Source of the DNA: Flavobacterium gelatinilyticum
Lineage (GTDB): Bacteria; Bacteroidota; Bacteroidia; Flavobacteriales; Flavobacteriaceae
Direction: 5' to 3'
Assembly (NCBI RefSeq): GCF_027111295.1
Contig: NZ_CP114287.1
Span: forward strand, 3,534,001-3,598,000
Length of the DNA: 64,000 nt
This document shows, piece by piece, positions 26,888-36,694 of this stretch. Made by a program: the position numbers and the translations under genes. Under the pieces are notes generated by a model. The model made no database searches. It was not told the DNA's origin and saw only the letters and a program-made list of their open reading frames with translations. Numbering within the stretch: position 1 is the first letter of the stretch; every line of letters starts with the position of its first letter.

Positions 26888-27547
26888 ATGGCACTTAGTA
26901 AAGAAGATATAGCAAAACGAATTGCAAAAGAAGTAAAAGACCGTTATTTTGTTAATCTTGGAATCGGGATACCAACTTTGGTGGCGAATTATGTACGCGA
27001 AGATATTTCGGTAGAATTTCAAAGTGAAAATGGAGTTTTGGGAATGGGACCTTTTCCTTTTGCAGGTGAAGAAGATGCCGATATTATCAATGCAGGAAAA
27101 CAAACTATAACCACGCTTCCGGGAGCCAGTTTCTTTGATTCGGCTTTTAGTTTTGGGATGATTCGAAGCCAAAAAGTCGATTTGACGATTTTGGGTGCGA
27201 TGGAAGTTTCTGAAAACGGAGATATTGCCAATTGGAAGATTCCTGGTAAAATGGTTAAAGGAATGGGAGGTGCAATGGATCTGGTAGCTTCGGCAGAAAA
27301 CATTATCGTGGCCATGATGCATGTAAATAAGGCTGGAGAATCAAAAATATTAAAAAAATGCACTTTACCATTAACAGGCGTAGGATGCGTTAAAAAAGTC
27401 GTTACTGAGCTTGCAGTACTCGAAGTAACTGAAAAGGGTTTTAAGCTCTTAGAACGAGCGCCAGGTGTTTCGGTTGAACATATTATCCAGTCAACTGAAG
27501 CCGATTTAATAATCGAAGGGGAAATTCCGGAAATGGAGATCAGCTAA
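26888..27547 (+). CDS. scoB: CoA transferase subunit B (3-oxoacid CoA-transferase type)
   Basis: 219 aa, beta subunit. The catalytic Glu is E47 in SENGVLGMGPFP; other blocks are NLGIGIPTLVANY, GGMGGAMDLVA, TLPLTGVGCVKKVVTEL and ERAPGVSVEHI. It forms the enzyme with the A subunit. A stem-loop terminator follows at 27578-27606. Confidence 0.93.
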   Translation: MALSKEDIAKRIAKEVKDRYFVNLGIGIPTLVANYVREDISVEFQSENGVLGMGPFPFAGEEDADIINAGKQTITTLPGASFFDSAFSFGMIRSQKVDLTILGAMEVSENGDIANWKIPGKMVKGMGGAMDLVASAENIIVAMMHVNKAGESKILKKCTLPLTGVGCVKKVVTELAVLEVTEKGFKLLERAPGVSVEHIIQSTEADLIIEGEIPEMEIS

Positions 27548-27894
27548 ACAAGTATAATTTTTTATAAAATTTCATGGAGCCGGCTTTAAAGGAGCCGGCT
27601 TTTTTATGCGATTCATTTAAAAACTTGATTTTTAATCAATTTTAAAGTTTTTGTGTTGTTTATCAGTTAGTTATGTTTTGATAATATACAAATTTTCGCA
27701 CTTTTTGTTGCTGAATTTTCAGGGTTTGTTATATAAATGTGAATTTTAGGTAAAAAGTGTTGCATTTTATCGATTAATGGCAAATTTCATCGATAATCTA
27801 ACAAAATTAAAATACTTTTAACACTTAATTTAAGTATTTACTTACTTTAAATTAACAATTGCAATTATTTAACAACCTAAAAACCCCGATTATT
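27548..27894. other. 347-bp gap before the M4 peptidase
   Basis: Holds the scoB terminator (27578-27606) and then about 290 bp of AT-rich sequence. A pair of ATCGAT words lies near 27769 and 27789. I see no gene and no confident promoter. Confidence 0.6.
27578..27606 (+). terminator. Terminator after scoB
   Basis: Two AGCCGGCT octamers (27578-27585, 27593-27600), each self-complementary and complementary to each other, with a 7-base loop and six T after. Confidence 0.8.
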
Positions 27895-30669
27895 ATGAAA
27901 AGAACATTACCAGGAATTACGGCTGCCTTTTTGCTGACGTTTTCATTTTCTTCTTTTGCCCAAAACACTGACAAGCGGGTAAGCCAAAAAAATGTCTCAG
28001 AAAATGGACAGCCAAGTTTAATTACCTTTAGTGAGGTCTCAACTTATAAAGGCTCAGAATCACAAAAGGTTTTTAAAGAACAGTTAGGTCTCAAAGACAC
28101 ACAATCTTTTTTGCAGGTAAAAACAGAGTCTGACAAACAAGGTTACATACACGAAAAATTTCAGTTGTATGAACAGGGCATCAAAGTTGAATTTGCCAAT
28201 TACACACTGCATTCAAAAAACGGAAAGCTGGTTTCGATGAATGGTGAATATTACAATATAGAAAATGTAAAACTTTCGCCAAAACTTTCTTCAGAACAAG
28301 CTTTTAATAAAGCATTACAGCATACGCGAGCCACAGAGTATCTCTGGGAAAAACCTCAGGATGCAGCTGAATTAGGTTATGAAAAACCAAAAGGCGAACT
28401 TGTTTTACTTCCGGATATGGAACAGCAGGGACTTAAACGTACAAAAGACAACGTTCGTCTGGCTTACAAATTTGATATCTATGCAACAAAACCTTTAAGC
28501 CGAGGCGATTTGTATATAGATGCTCAAACAGGAAAAGCACTGTTTTATAATGCCGCAATAAAACATTTGAACGATCATGTTCACACAAGAAAAGTTTCTT
28601 CTCCTAAAGTTGAAAGCAAAGAAACAGTTTCTGCTAAAAAAGCAATTGTGGCAGCAAACGCAGCTACACGTTACAGCGGAACACAAACCATACAAACTAC
28701 TTTGAGCGGTTCATCTTATATTTTATTGGATGGAACCCGCGGTAACGGAATTCAAACTTATAATTCTGCCAGAACTGCAACTTATCCAACTACAAACTTT
28801 ACAGACGCCGATAATAACTGGACGGCGGCAGAATATAATAATACAAACAAAGACAATGGAGCACTTGATGCACATTGGGGAGCCGAAATGACGTATGATT
28901 ATTGGTCTGCAGTTCACGGAAGAAACAGCTTTGATAATGCCGGAGCAAAAATTAGAAGTTATGTGCATTACAACTTAATCGCCGCCGGATATTCCAGCAA
29001 TAATAATGCTTTCTGGAACGGAAGTGTTATGACGTACGGTGACGGAAGCGGTACAGGCGGATTTGATATTTTAACTTCTCTTGACGTAGCAGGCCACGAA
29101 ATTGGCCACGCCATTTGTACCTATACGGCAAATCTGGCTTACCAAAGAGAATCGGGAGCGATGAACGAAGCTTTCTCGGACATTTGGGCAGCCTGTATCG
29201 AGTACCGTGCAGCGCCGACAAAATCGACCTGGTTAGTGGGTGAAGATATTGAAAGAAGAAGTGGTCATGTGGCTTTGCGTTCTATGAGTGATCCAAATGC
29301 CGAAGGCCAGCCGGATACATACGGCGGAACATATTGGGTAAACGTAAGCTGTACCCCTACAAGCAGTAACGATTATTGCGGGGTTCATACCAACTCAGGA
29401 GTCTTAAATCACTGGTTTTATATTTTAACTGTGGGTAAATCCGGAACCAATGATATTGGAAGTGTATACAATGTTACCGGAATCGGGATCGATAAGGCAG
29501 CAAAAATCGCATTCCGTTTAGAAAGTGTGTATTTAACTTCAAACTCTACTTTTGCAAATGCAAGAACATCCGGAATCCAGTCGGCAATTGATTTGTACGG
29601 AGCAGGTTCTGCTGAGGTTATCGCCACAACAAACGCATTTTATGCAATTGGAGTAGGAGCAGCTTATTCAGGAACTACAGATACAACGCCGCCATCAGCA
29701 CCAACAGCTTTAACAGCTTCGGGAACAACAGGCACGACAACAAATTTAGCTTGGACGGCTTCTACAGATAATGTTGCGGTTACAGGTTACGATATTTATC
29801 AGGGAACAGTTCTAAAAGGATCATCAACTACAACTTCTTATACTGTTACAGGATTAACCGCTTCAACTGCTTACACTTTCAGCGTGAAAGCCAAAGATGC
29901 CGCCGGAAATGTTTCAGCTTCTAGCAACATGGTAAACGTAACCACTACTACAGCTTCTGTTACATATTGTAATTCTCAGGGAACCAGCGCAGCCGATGAA
30001 AGAATTGGGAAAGTAGTTTTCGGAACCATCAATAATACATCAACCGGAACAACCGGATATGAAAATTTTACTTCCATATCTACAAATGCTTCAAGAGGAA
30101 CCGCATATACGATTTCGATAACACCAACATGGACATCCACTACCTACAATGAAGGTTATGCGGTATTTATTGACTACAACCAGGATGGGGATTTTTCAGA
30201 TTCCGGTGAAACCGTTTTGACTAAAGCGGCATCAAAAACAACTCCGGTAACAGGAACCATTACAATTCCGGCATCGGCTTTGCTTGGAGCAACAAGAATG
30301 AGGGTTTCTATGAAATACAATGCAATTCCAACAGCCTGCGAAGGCTTCTCTTATGGACAGGTAGAAGATTATACTATAAACATCACTGCTTCGGGTACAC
30401 TTGAAGGAGAGGAAATTGCAGGGTTAGCTGAAACAACCGAATCTTTAAAATTTGCTTTATATCCAAACCCGGCAGAAAGTGAGCTGAACGTTTCGTTTTT
30501 AGAATCTAACGGATATTCATACCGAATCATAAATACATTAGGACAGCAGTTAGGATCTGGCCAGCTTTCCGGAAATGTTGTAGATGTAAGCAAATTAAGT
30601 TCAGGAATATATCTGATTGAATTAACTGGCGGTGACAAAAAAATCGTTAAGAAATTTGCCAAAAAATAA
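27895..30669 (+). CDS. Secreted M4 metallopeptidase with T9SS sorting domain
   Basis: 924 aa from ATG 27895 (an upstream in-frame TTG at 27859 is less likely). Signal peptide to SSFAQ (23). Fungalysin/thermolysin propeptide to ~250. Catalytic domain: H401-E-I-G-H405 and E425 (GAMNEAFSD) bind zinc, with H498 (CGVHTNSGVLNHW) in the active site. Then a fibronectin type III domain (~600-690), a GEVED domain (~700-825) and a C-terminal T9SS sorting domain (~850-924: LYPNPAESELNVS, NTLGQQL, GIYLIEL). It should be secreted through the type IX system and cut proteins outside the cell. Single-gene unit. Confidence 0.94.
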   Translation: MKRTLPGITAAFLLTFSFSSFAQNTDKRVSQKNVSENGQPSLITFSEVSTYKGSESQKVFKEQLGLKDTQSFLQVKTESDKQGYIHEKFQLYEQGIKVEFANYTLHSKNGKLVSMNGEYYNIENVKLSPKLSSEQAFNKALQHTRATEYLWEKPQDAAELGYEKPKGELVLLPDMEQQGLKRTKDNVRLAYKFDIYATKPLSRGDLYIDAQTGKALFYNAAIKHLNDHVHTRKVSSPKVESKETVSAKKAIVAANAATRYSGTQTIQTTLSGSSYILLDGTRGNGIQTYNSARTATYPTTNFTDADNNWTAAEYNNTNKDNGALDAHWGAEMTYDYWSAVHGRNSFDNAGAKIRSYVHYNLIAAGYSSNNNAFWNGSVMTYGDGSGTGGFDILTSLDVAGHEIGHAICTYTANLAYQRESGAMNEAFSDIWAACIEYRAAPTKSTWLVGEDIERRSGHVALRSMSDPNAEGQPDTYGGTYWVNVSCTPTSSNDYCGVHTNSGVLNHWFYILTVGKSGTNDIGSVYNVTGIGIDKAAKIAFRLESVYLTSNSTFANARTSGIQSAIDLYGAGSAEVIATTNAFYAIGVGAAYSGTTDTTPPSAPTALTASGTTGTTTNLAWTASTDNVAVTGYDIYQGTVLKGSSTTTSYTVTGLTASTAYTFSVKAKDAAGNVSASSNMVNVTTTTASVTYCNSQGTSAADERIGKVVFGTINNTSTGTTGYENFTSISTNASRGTAYTISITPTWTSTTYNEGYAVFIDYNQDGDFSDSGETVLTKAASKTTPVTGTITIPASALLGATRMRVSMKYNAIPTACEGFSYGQVEDYTINITASGTLEGEEIAGLAETTESLKFALYPNPAESELNVSFLESNGYSYRIINTLGQQLGSGQLSGNVVDVSKLSSGIYLIELTGGDKKIVKKFAKK

Positions 30670-30690
30670 AATCTGAATTTATTAAAAGCA

Positions 30691-30747
30691 AAAGCCGTCC
30701 AGTTTAAACCGCACCCGAAAATCAGGACAGTTAATTTGGACGGCTTT
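30691..30747 (+). terminator. First terminator-like hairpin after the M4 gene
   Basis: Arms AAAGCCGTCCA and TGGACGGCTTT (11 pairs) with a 35-base loop, just past the M4 stop. Confidence 0.55.
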
Positions 30748-30760
30748 CCATAAAAACAAA

Positions 30761-30785
30761 AACCGCTCAAGAGCGGTTTTTTTAT
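30761..30785. terminator. Bidirectional terminator
   Basis: Stem AACCGCTC / GAGCGGTT with a 2-base loop, with A run before and seven T after. It sits between two convergent genes and serves both. Confidence 0.85.
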
Positions 30786-30836
30786 AATTGCTTCGAACAG
30801 AACACCAGTTTTTAGTGTCTATTGCGTTTTAGAATA

Positions 30837-31364
30837 TTATAAACTGAATGAAGCCCCTAAACTGAAAGTAACCTGGTTGTTTAAATGGTCGAATACATCT
30901 TTTTCTTTACTGTATTTCGCAATTGGAAAACCAATTTCTGTGAAAACACCAAATCCGTCAGTAAAGAAATAACGACCTCCAACATGACCTCCAAAATTGC
31001 GAAGACCTAAGCTCAAACCTGGGTATACGTCTAATTCTTTAACTCCAATAACACTGCTTAAGTTTGCATTAATTCTTGCTTTAGCATCAAAACGATCTTT
31101 AAATTCCGGTTTGTAATCATCAAAATATCTGGTGCCTCCATAATAAAAACCACTGTAGTTGTCTACTCCAAGTAAATAGTTAGTAACAAAACCGAAAGAG
31201 AAATTTTCTCCTAATCCAAAATCGATAGATCCCTGAATTCCTGAACCTCCATCCTGAAGGTTAGCACCAACATTTACTTTCATATCGCCTTTTCCTGTAA
31301 AAGCCTGCTGTGCATTAATGAATCCGAATGAAACTAAAAACAATAATGTAATAACTTTTTTCAT
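30837..31364 (-). CDS. Predicted outer-membrane beta-barrel protein, 175 aa
   Basis: Signal peptide MKKVITLLFLVSFGFINAQ followed by about eight alternating strands (KMKVNVGANL..., FSFGFVTNYLL, INANLSSVIGV, GGRYFFTDGFGVFTEIGF) and a C-terminal strand ending in Phe-Ser-Leu. It looks like a small OmpW/porin-like barrel. No functional assignment. A typical Bacteroidota exported protein, on its own between two terminators. Confidence 0.75.
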   Translation of the reverse strand: MKKVITLLFLVSFGFINAQQAFTGKGDMKVNVGANLQDGGSGIQGSIDFGLGENFSFGFVTNYLLGVDNYSGFYYGGTRYFDDYKPEFKDRFDAKARINANLSSVIGVKELDVYPGLSLGLRNFGGHVGGRYFFTDGFGVFTEIGFPIAKYSKEKDVFDHLNNQVTFSLGASFSL

Positions 31365-31412
31365 AACCTTAAATATTAATTAAATCGGGAGCAAATTTAT
31401 ATTTTTAATATC

Positions 31413-32147
31413 TTAATTCCTACCTCTTTCATTAGAATACAGCTCATTCAAAGGGTCACTTTGCCAGAACTGCTTGGTATTCACATCCATAATCGTCAGC
31501 GGTCCTTTAAAAGCGGCTCCCGTATCGACATTCCAGACGCAGGCTCTGTTAACAGGAGTAGTTTCTCCAATTCTTGTAACAGGTGTATGACCAATATAAA
31601 TTTCTTTATAAATCGTAAAACGCTTCGGATAATATAAATCATCCGGCTTTAAATCCGGATTAAGAGCAAGTGCTGATTCCCAAAGAGTTCTGTCCCAATA
31701 AAACAATTTAGGGAAGTATTCCCAGATAACACCATTTAGATTTGTAAAACCGGCATGAACGAAAAGTCGGTTTTCATCATCGAGATAATAATCTTTTAAA
31801 GATTCAAAAAAAGCAATATGATCTTTTTTTCTTTCCGGAGATATTTTCGAATACCCTTCAACAGTAGCTTTTCCGCCATGTTTGTACCACATTTCTTCAT
31901 CAAAATTCTCATGTCTGTTTTCCAGCCAGTCCAAAGCCAGCTGGTCATGGTTTCCTCTAATGCAGATGCAGTTTTGTCTGGTTTTTAATTCAATTAAAAA
32001 ATCAATCACGTCTGCTGACTGGCTCCAGCCGTCAACATAATCGCCTAAAAATATAAGAGTGTCTTCTGTAGTAACTTCAGCTTTCTTCAAAACCTGCTCA
32101 AGTGCGAGTAATCCTCCATGTATGTCGCCTATAACAAATGTTCGCAT
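31413..32147 (-). CDS. Metallophosphoesterase, PPP serine/threonine phosphatase type
   Basis: 244-aa calcineurin-like phosphatase. Metal ligands: G7DIHG (D8, H10), G35DYVDG (D36, D39), G65NHD (N66, H67) and later GHTPV. It is close to the bacterial PrpA/ApaH-like enzymes that act on phosphoproteins or dinucleoside polyphosphates; the substrate is open. Its promoter (TTG-N22-TATTTTTG on the minus strand) lies 26-58 bp upstream. Divergent from dinB. Confidence 0.9.
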   Translation of the reverse strand: MRTFVIGDIHGGLLALEQVLKKAEVTTEDTLIFLGDYVDGWSQSADVIDFLIELKTRQNCICIRGNHDQLALDWLENRHENFDEEMWYKHGGKATVEGYSKISPERKKDHIAFFESLKDYYLDDENRLFVHAGFTNLNGVIWEYFPKLFYWDRTLWESALALNPDLKPDDLYYPKRFTIYKEIYIGHTPVTRIGETTPVNRACVWNVDTGAAFKGPLTIMDVNTKQFWQSDPLNELYSNERGRN

Positions 32148-32172
32148 TTTATAAAATTTCGAGTAGTAACTA

Positions 32173-32205
32173 CAAAAATAACGAAAATGATTTGTTTGAT
32201 ACCAA
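32173..32205 (-). promoter_or_regulatory. Putative promoter of the phosphatase gene
   Basis: TATTTTTG (plus-strand 32173-32180) and TTG (32203-32205) with a 22-base spacer fits the Bacteroidota consensus well. It gives a leader of about 20 bases. Confidence 0.6.
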
Positions 32206-32264
32206 CTTGAGATCGAAAGGTTTTTTTTATGATTATTTTGATCTCATTTTCAGGCTTTCCTGTT

Positions 32265-32272
32265 TAAATTTG
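32265..32272 (+). promoter_or_regulatory. -7-like box TAAATTTG four bases before the dinB start
   Basis: Fits TAnnTTTG, with TTTG at 32237-32240 about 24 bases upstream. If used, transcription would start at about the dinB ATG, i.e. a leaderless mRNA. It may be a chance match. Confidence 0.4.
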
Positions 32273-32276
32273 CAGC

Positions 32277-33359
32277 ATGTCAGAAATACCTACATACCGC
32301 AAAATTATCCATATTGATATGGATGCTTTTTATGCTTCGGTAGAGCAGATGGATAATCCGGCTTTGCGAGGTAAACCAATTGCTGTTGGGGGTTCTGAAA
32401 ACAGGGGAGTAGTAGCGGCGGCGAGTTATGAGGCCAGAAAATTTGGAGTAAGAAGTGCCATAAGCGGTGTTTTGGCAAAAAAATACTGTCCGGAGATTAT
32501 CTTTGTCCGGCCGAGATTTGACCGCTACAAAGAAATCTCTTCAAAAATTCATCAGATTTTTCATGATTATACAGATTTGGTTGAACCGCTTTCTCTTGAT
32601 GAAGCATATCTGGATGTAACGCATAACAAGAAAGGAAATCCTAGTGCGAGTTTACTGGCACAGGAAATCAGATCCCGAATTTTAAATGAAGTTGGTTTAA
32701 CGGCTTCGGCAGGAATATCTGTCAATAAATTTGTGGCTAAAATTGCAAGTGATGTCAATAAACCAAACGGACAAAAAACAGTAAACCCGGATGAGATTAT
32801 TGGGTTTCTGGAAGAACTGCCTGTCAGAAAGTTTTACGGAGTTGGAAAAGTGACAACCGAAAAAATGTACCAATTGGGAATCTTTACCGGACTGGATCTC
32901 AAAAGCAAATCAGAAGAATTTCTGGAGAAGCATTTTGGAAAATCGGGATCTTTTTATTACAGAGTTGTTCGTGGAATTCATAATAGCGAAGTCAAGCCGC
33001 ATCGTATTACCAAATCAGTTGCTGCAGAACATACCTTCGATACCAATCTCTCATCTGAAATTTTTATGCTTGAGCAGCTGGACAGGATTGCAGTTTCTTT
33101 AGAAAAACGATTAAAAAGACATGATGTTTCGGGTAAAACAGTAACCCTGAAAATAAAGTACAGCGATTTTTCACAACAAACCAGAAGTAAAACACTGCCC
33201 TATTTTATTTCAGACAAAAGCCTGATTATTGAGGTTGTTGAAGAATTGCTGTATCAGGAAAAAATGAAAGATTCTGTACGTTTACTAGGAATTTCTTTGA
33301 GCAATTTAAATAATGAAGAAAAGAAAGCTGTTGTTGTACAACTAAAATTTGAGTTTTAA
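32277..33359 (+). CDS. dinB: DNA polymerase IV
   Basis: 360-aa Y-family translesion DNA polymerase. Catalytic carboxylates: D14 (IHIDMDAFYAS) and D108-E109 (SLDEAYLDV). The thumb and little-finger domains follow (VRKFYGVGKVT, SVAAEHTFDT). Length matches DinB. No canonical LexA box was recognised upstream. Stands alone between the divergent phosphatase and the PAS gene, which begins 85 bases later. Confidence 0.96.
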   Translation: MSEIPTYRKIIHIDMDAFYASVEQMDNPALRGKPIAVGGSENRGVVAAASYEARKFGVRSAISGVLAKKYCPEIIFVRPRFDRYKEISSKIHQIFHDYTDLVEPLSLDEAYLDVTHNKKGNPSASLLAQEIRSRILNEVGLTASAGISVNKFVAKIASDVNKPNGQKTVNPDEIIGFLEELPVRKFYGVGKVTTEKMYQLGIFTGLDLKSKSEEFLEKHFGKSGSFYYRVVRGIHNSEVKPHRITKSVAAEHTFDTNLSSEIFMLEQLDRIAVSLEKRLKRHDVSGKTVTLKIKYSDFSQQTRSKTLPYFISDKSLIIEVVEELLYQEKMKDSVRLLGISLSNLNNEEKKAVVVQLKFEF

Positions 33360-33407
33360 ATGAAAGTTAAATCTAAAGATTAAATTTTTTGTGAAGAATT
33401 TTCGCGC

Positions 33408-33415
33408 TATCTTTG
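33408..33415 (+). promoter_or_regulatory. Putative -7 box TATCTTTG for the PAS gene
   Basis: Fits TAnnTTTG; a TTG at 33389-33391 is 16 bases upstream, slightly short. Start of transcription near 33422 favours ATG 33445 over GTG 33391. Confidence 0.5.
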
Positions 33416-33444
33416 AGAAAGAGGATCATATAAATGCAATTAAA

Positions 33445-33951
33445 ATGAAAAAGAACAGTGCCGATGAAATAGCAAACCGTACTTTGGTGCCTATTTTGGC
33501 TCTGGACCTTCATTATGAATATTTAAATGAACTTAAAGCGGTTTTCGCTGATATGAAAAAGGTTAGTAAAATTTCGAGCCAGTTTCACTGGAAAGAAGAA
33601 AACCTGAAAATAGAAGAGCGCATTAAAGATGAAGTAGTCCTCATAACTGATTCTGATCTTAAAATTGTTTTTGCTTCCAAAGGAATAAAAAAAATGACTG
33701 GTTATGCAGAGGAAGAAATTCTGGGAAAAACACCCAAAATGTTTCAGGGACCTCAAACGTGTCAATCTGTTTTAAAGGAAATTAAAGATGCGATTAAACA
33801 GAAAATCCCATTTAAAAAAACGATCGAAAACTATAAAAAAAATGGCGAAACCTATAAATGCCAGGTCGATGCCATTCCGGTTTTTAATCAAAAAGGGAAA
33901 TTATCGCATTTTATAGCTTTTGAAAAAGAGGATAAAAATCAAAGTGTTTAA
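33445..33951 (+). CDS. PAS-domain protein, 168 aa
   Basis: The GTG at 33391 is in frame, but the promoter box at 33408 lies inside that stretch, so ATG 33445 (MKKNSADEIANR) is chosen. The PAS domain covers about residues 60-165: VVLITDSDLKIVFASKGIKKMTGYAEEEILGKTPKMFQGPQT is the standard fold with the GK-TPK-xFQGP loop found in flavin-type PAS domains; the conserved flavin cysteine is not present. There is no kinase or output domain, so it could be a stand-alone sensor or partner. Confidence 0.8.
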   Translation: MKKNSADEIANRTLVPILALDLHYEYLNELKAVFADMKKVSKISSQFHWKEENLKIEERIKDEVVLITDSDLKIVFASKGIKKMTGYAEEEILGKTPKMFQGPQTCQSVLKEIKDAIKQKIPFKKTIENYKKNGETYKCQVDAIPVFNQKGKLSHFIAFEKEDKNQSV

Positions 33952-34009
33952 CTGTAAAAGTTTGATGCAGAGAGATTAAATGTGATTTTTTCTTTTTAGA
34001 AAATAAAAA

Positions 34010-34032
34010 AGACCGCCTTTAGAGCGGTCTTG
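34010..34032. terminator. Bidirectional terminator between PAS and fumarase genes
   Basis: Stem AAGACCGC / GCGGTCTT with a 7-base loop, flanked by A and T runs, between convergent genes. Confidence 0.8.
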
Positions 34033-34074
34033 TATAAAAACTTTGTGTCTTAGTGCTTTTATGTCTAGAACATA

Positions 34075-35679
34075 TTACAGATTCTCAAAGAAGTCATTTC
34101 CTTTATCATCCGTAATAATAAAAGCTGGGAAATCTTTAACGGTGATTTTACGAACAGCTTCCATTCCTAATTCTTCAAAATCAACCACTTCTACTTTTAA
34201 GATGTTGTCTTGCGCCAAAATCGCCGCCGGACCTCCAATAGAACCAAGATAGAATCCGCCGTATTTGTTACAGGCATCTGTTACCTGTTTTGTACGGTTT
34301 CCTTTAGCCAGCATTACCATGCTTCCGCCATTTTTCTGGAACTCATCTACATACACGTCCATACGTCCGGCCGTTGTAGGTCCAAAACTTCCAGAGGCCA
34401 TTCCTTCCGGAGTTTTTGCCGGGCCGGCATAATAAACAGGATGATTTTTAAAGTATTCCGGCATTGGTTTTCCGGCATCTAATAATTCTTTGATTTTTGC
34501 GTGCGCAATATCACGGGCGACAATAACGGTTCCGTTTAGTTTTAAACGTGTTTTGATAGGATACTGAGACAGCTTTGCCAGAATATCGGCCATTGGCTGA
34601 TCCAGATCAACTTCAACCGGAGCTTCTAAATGCGGTGCCGTTTCAGGTAAAAACTGCTTTGGATTTACTTCCAGCTGTTCAACGAAGATTCCGTCTTTTG
34701 TAATTTTTCCTTTGATGTTTCTGTCTGCAGAACAAGAAACGCCCAAACCAACCGGACAAGAAGCCGCGTGGCGGGGAAGACGAATGACACGAACATCATG
34801 CGTGAAGTATTTTCCACCAAACTGAGCCCCGATTTCGCTTTCCTGACAGATTTTCTGAACGCGCTCTTCCCATTCTAAATCACGAAATGCCTGACCGGCC
34901 ATGTTTCCTGAAGTTGGAAGATTATCGTAATATCCTGCGGATGCTTTTTTAACTGCGCTTAAGTTTGCTTCCGCAGAAGTCCCCCCAATAACCAAAGCCA
35001 AATGATAAGGCGGACAAGCCGAAGTTCCTAAATCTTTAATTTTGGCACGGATAAAAGCATCCATCGATTTATCATTCAATAACGATTTAGTCTGCTGATA
35101 TAAATAGGTTTTATTTGCAGAACCTCCTCCTTTTGCCATAAACAAGAACTCATAAGAAGTTCCTTTTTTAGCATAAATATCAATTTGTGCCGGAAGATTT
35201 GAACCTGAGTTTTTTTCTTCAAACATCGAAATCGGAACAATTTGAGAATAACGTAAATTACGTTTTTGATAGGTATTGAAAATTCCCTTGCTCAACCATT
35301 CTGCATCATCAACACCAGTAAAGATACTTTCTCCTTTTTTCGCCATTACAATCGCAGTTCCCGTATCCTGACAGCTTGGCAGCTGGCCTTCTGCAGCAAC
35401 AGATGCGTTTTGAAGTAAATTGTAAGCCACAAAACGATCATTGTCTGTCGCTTCCGGATCATCCAGAATATTTCTTAGTTTTTGTAAATGCGTAGTTCGC
35501 AGCATAAACGAAACATCTGTAAGCGCTTCTTCAGCCAATAATTCCAAACCTTTTGGATCAACTGTTAAAACTTCGCGTTCTCCAAATTGTTCTACTTTTA
35601 CAAAATCAGAAGTAATTTTACGGTATTGCGTATCATCCTTCAAAATAGGATAAGGATCCTGGTATATAAAATCAATCAT
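34075..35679 (-). CDS. Class I fumarate hydratase
   Basis: 534-aa iron-sulfur fumarase of the FumA/FumB type that interconverts fumarate and malate in the TCA cycle. It has the N-terminal helix domain ([18 protein letters not shown]), the cluster Cys regions [11 protein letters not shown] and [12 protein letters not shown], and the C-terminal fumarase beta region ([36 protein letters not shown]). Both parts are fused in one chain, as in E. coli FumA. The [4Fe-4S] cluster is sensitive to oxygen; no other fumarase was seen in this window. Confidence 0.95.
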   Translation of the reverse strand: MIDFIYQDPYPILKDDTQYRKITSDFVKVEQFGEREVLTVDPKGLELLAEEALTDVSFMLRTTHLQKLRNILDDPEATDNDRFVAYNLLQNASVAAEGQLPSCQDTGTAIVMAKKGESIFTGVDDAEWLSKGIFNTYQKRNLRYSQIVPISMFEEKNSGSNLPAQIDIYAKKGTSYEFLFMAKGGGSANKTYLYQQTKSLLNDKSMDAFIRAKIKDLGTSACPPYHLALVIGGTSAEANLSAVKKASAGYYDNLPTSGNMAGQAFRDLEWEERVQKICQESEIGAQFGGKYFTHDVRVIRLPRHAASCPVGLGVSCSADRNIKGKITKDGIFVEQLEVNPKQFLPETAPHLEAPVEVDLDQPMADILAKLSQYPIKTRLKLNGTVIVARDIAHAKIKELLDAGKPMPEYFKNHPVYYAGPAKTPEGMASGSFGPTTAGRMDVYVDEFQKNGGSMVMLAKGNRTKQVTDACNKYGGFYLGSIGGPAAILAQDNILKVEVVDFEELGMEAVRKITVKDFPAFIITDDKGNDFFENL

Positions 35680-35750
35680 TTCTTTGTTTTTTTACAAAGT
35701 TAGAAATTATTTACCTAAGAAAGAATTTGAATAAGGGGTCTTAAAATGGT

Positions 35751-36506
35751 TTATTGCTGATTATGAAACTCGTTAAAAGTCATCTTTTTTTCGAAATAAG
35801 GTTTCTCTTTTGCTGATAGAAGTTTCTTTTTCCAATGACTGCCCTGTAATGAAAATGATATAGAATCAGAGTATTTTAAAATGCCAGAGTCCTCATTATC
35901 ATCGTCTCCGGGTACAAATGCAACAGTTTTGCAATAAAACATTTTAGGATCTTTCCCCCCTTCTGAATCATGATTCACGAATTCTGTCCACATTCCCCAG
36001 CCGCTATCAGACATTGACTGCCAATGGTGAACCAGCTGCAAATTAGAATCTTTTAAATAATAGAGATAATTCTCGTGAGTATAACCGCAGGCAGGATATC
36101 CCGAACCAATACTTATAAACGAAGAATTTTGATTTGACGATTCTGTTAAGCCCAAAGATCCGCTCCAGTCAGAACCTTTTTCATATTGCTGGATTGCTAT
36201 TTTAGAAGATGCAATTTTGTTTTTATTCTGATAAAAATCAAGTCGAAAAGTTGAGGTAACAACACTGTCTTTATCAGCTTCCTGCTTTACAAGGTTTGCC
36301 AGAACAAGATTGATATCAGCGTTTTTATCTTCAGAAAGAATAATGGTGTCTGTGTGTAATACTTTCTCATCAGTTGTCTGTTCTTCTGTTTCAGTGACTT
36401 CGGGAATTTCAGAAATTGTTACAATTTCGGTCTGAGCTTTTTTTTGGTCTTTTTGGCAGCTAATTACAGTTAAGGCTATTAAAATGAAGAAATAGGGGAT
36501 TTTCAT
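35751..36506 (-). CDS. Hypothetical lipoprotein, 251 aa
   Basis: The N-terminus MKIPYFFILIALTVISC has a lipobox with Cys17. An acidic Thr/Glu linker (residues ~20-60) leads to a mixed alpha/beta domain with a Tyr/Trp-rich core (GYPACGYTHENYLYYL, SDSGWGMWTEFVNH). The two cysteines there could pair. No family recognised. Downstream of the Y1 transposase remnant at 36512-36694, on the same strand; the remnant ends only five bases upstream of its start. Confidence 0.8.
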   Translation of the reverse strand: MKIPYFFILIALTVISCQKDQKKAQTEIVTISEIPEVTETEEQTTDEKVLHTDTIILSEDKNADINLVLANLVKQEADKDSVVTSTFRLDFYQNKNKIASSKIAIQQYEKGSDWSGSLGLTESSNQNSSFISIGSGYPACGYTHENYLYYLKDSNLQLVHHWQSMSDSGWGMWTEFVNHDSEGGKDPKMFYCKTVAFVPGDDDNEDSGILKYSDSISFSLQGSHWKKKLLSAKEKPYFEKKMTFNEFHNQQ

Positions 36507-36511
36507 AAGAT

Positions 36512-36694
36512 TTATATTAGATCTTCAAAAATATATTTTTCTTCGTATTGAATCTTGAATTTGTCCGGAAAATTTAAAAATTCATCTCTAAAGTTTTGTT
36601 TTTTATGGTTTCCTTTCTGATTTTCAATGTGTTTGTAAACCGGGTCAAGATGAGACTTGCAATGTGAAAATGTTTCATATCCCTCATAAAAAAT
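36512..36694 (-). pseudogene. C-terminal remnant of an IS200/RAYT-type Y1 transposase
   Basis: On the minus strand 60 codons read without a stop to a TAA: the string begins IFYEGYETFSHCKSH, goes on LDPVYKHIENQKGNHKKQ and ends KFKIQYEEKYIFEDLI. The block EGYxxFSxxKSHxDxVxKYIxNQxxHHKK with a final EYDEKYxxED-like end is the C-terminal third of Y1 transposases of Bacteroidota (from memory of the family). The HUH and catalytic parts are missing, and the frame stops exactly at an inverted repeat (36694-36750). It is therefore an inactive fragment. Confidence 0.75.
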
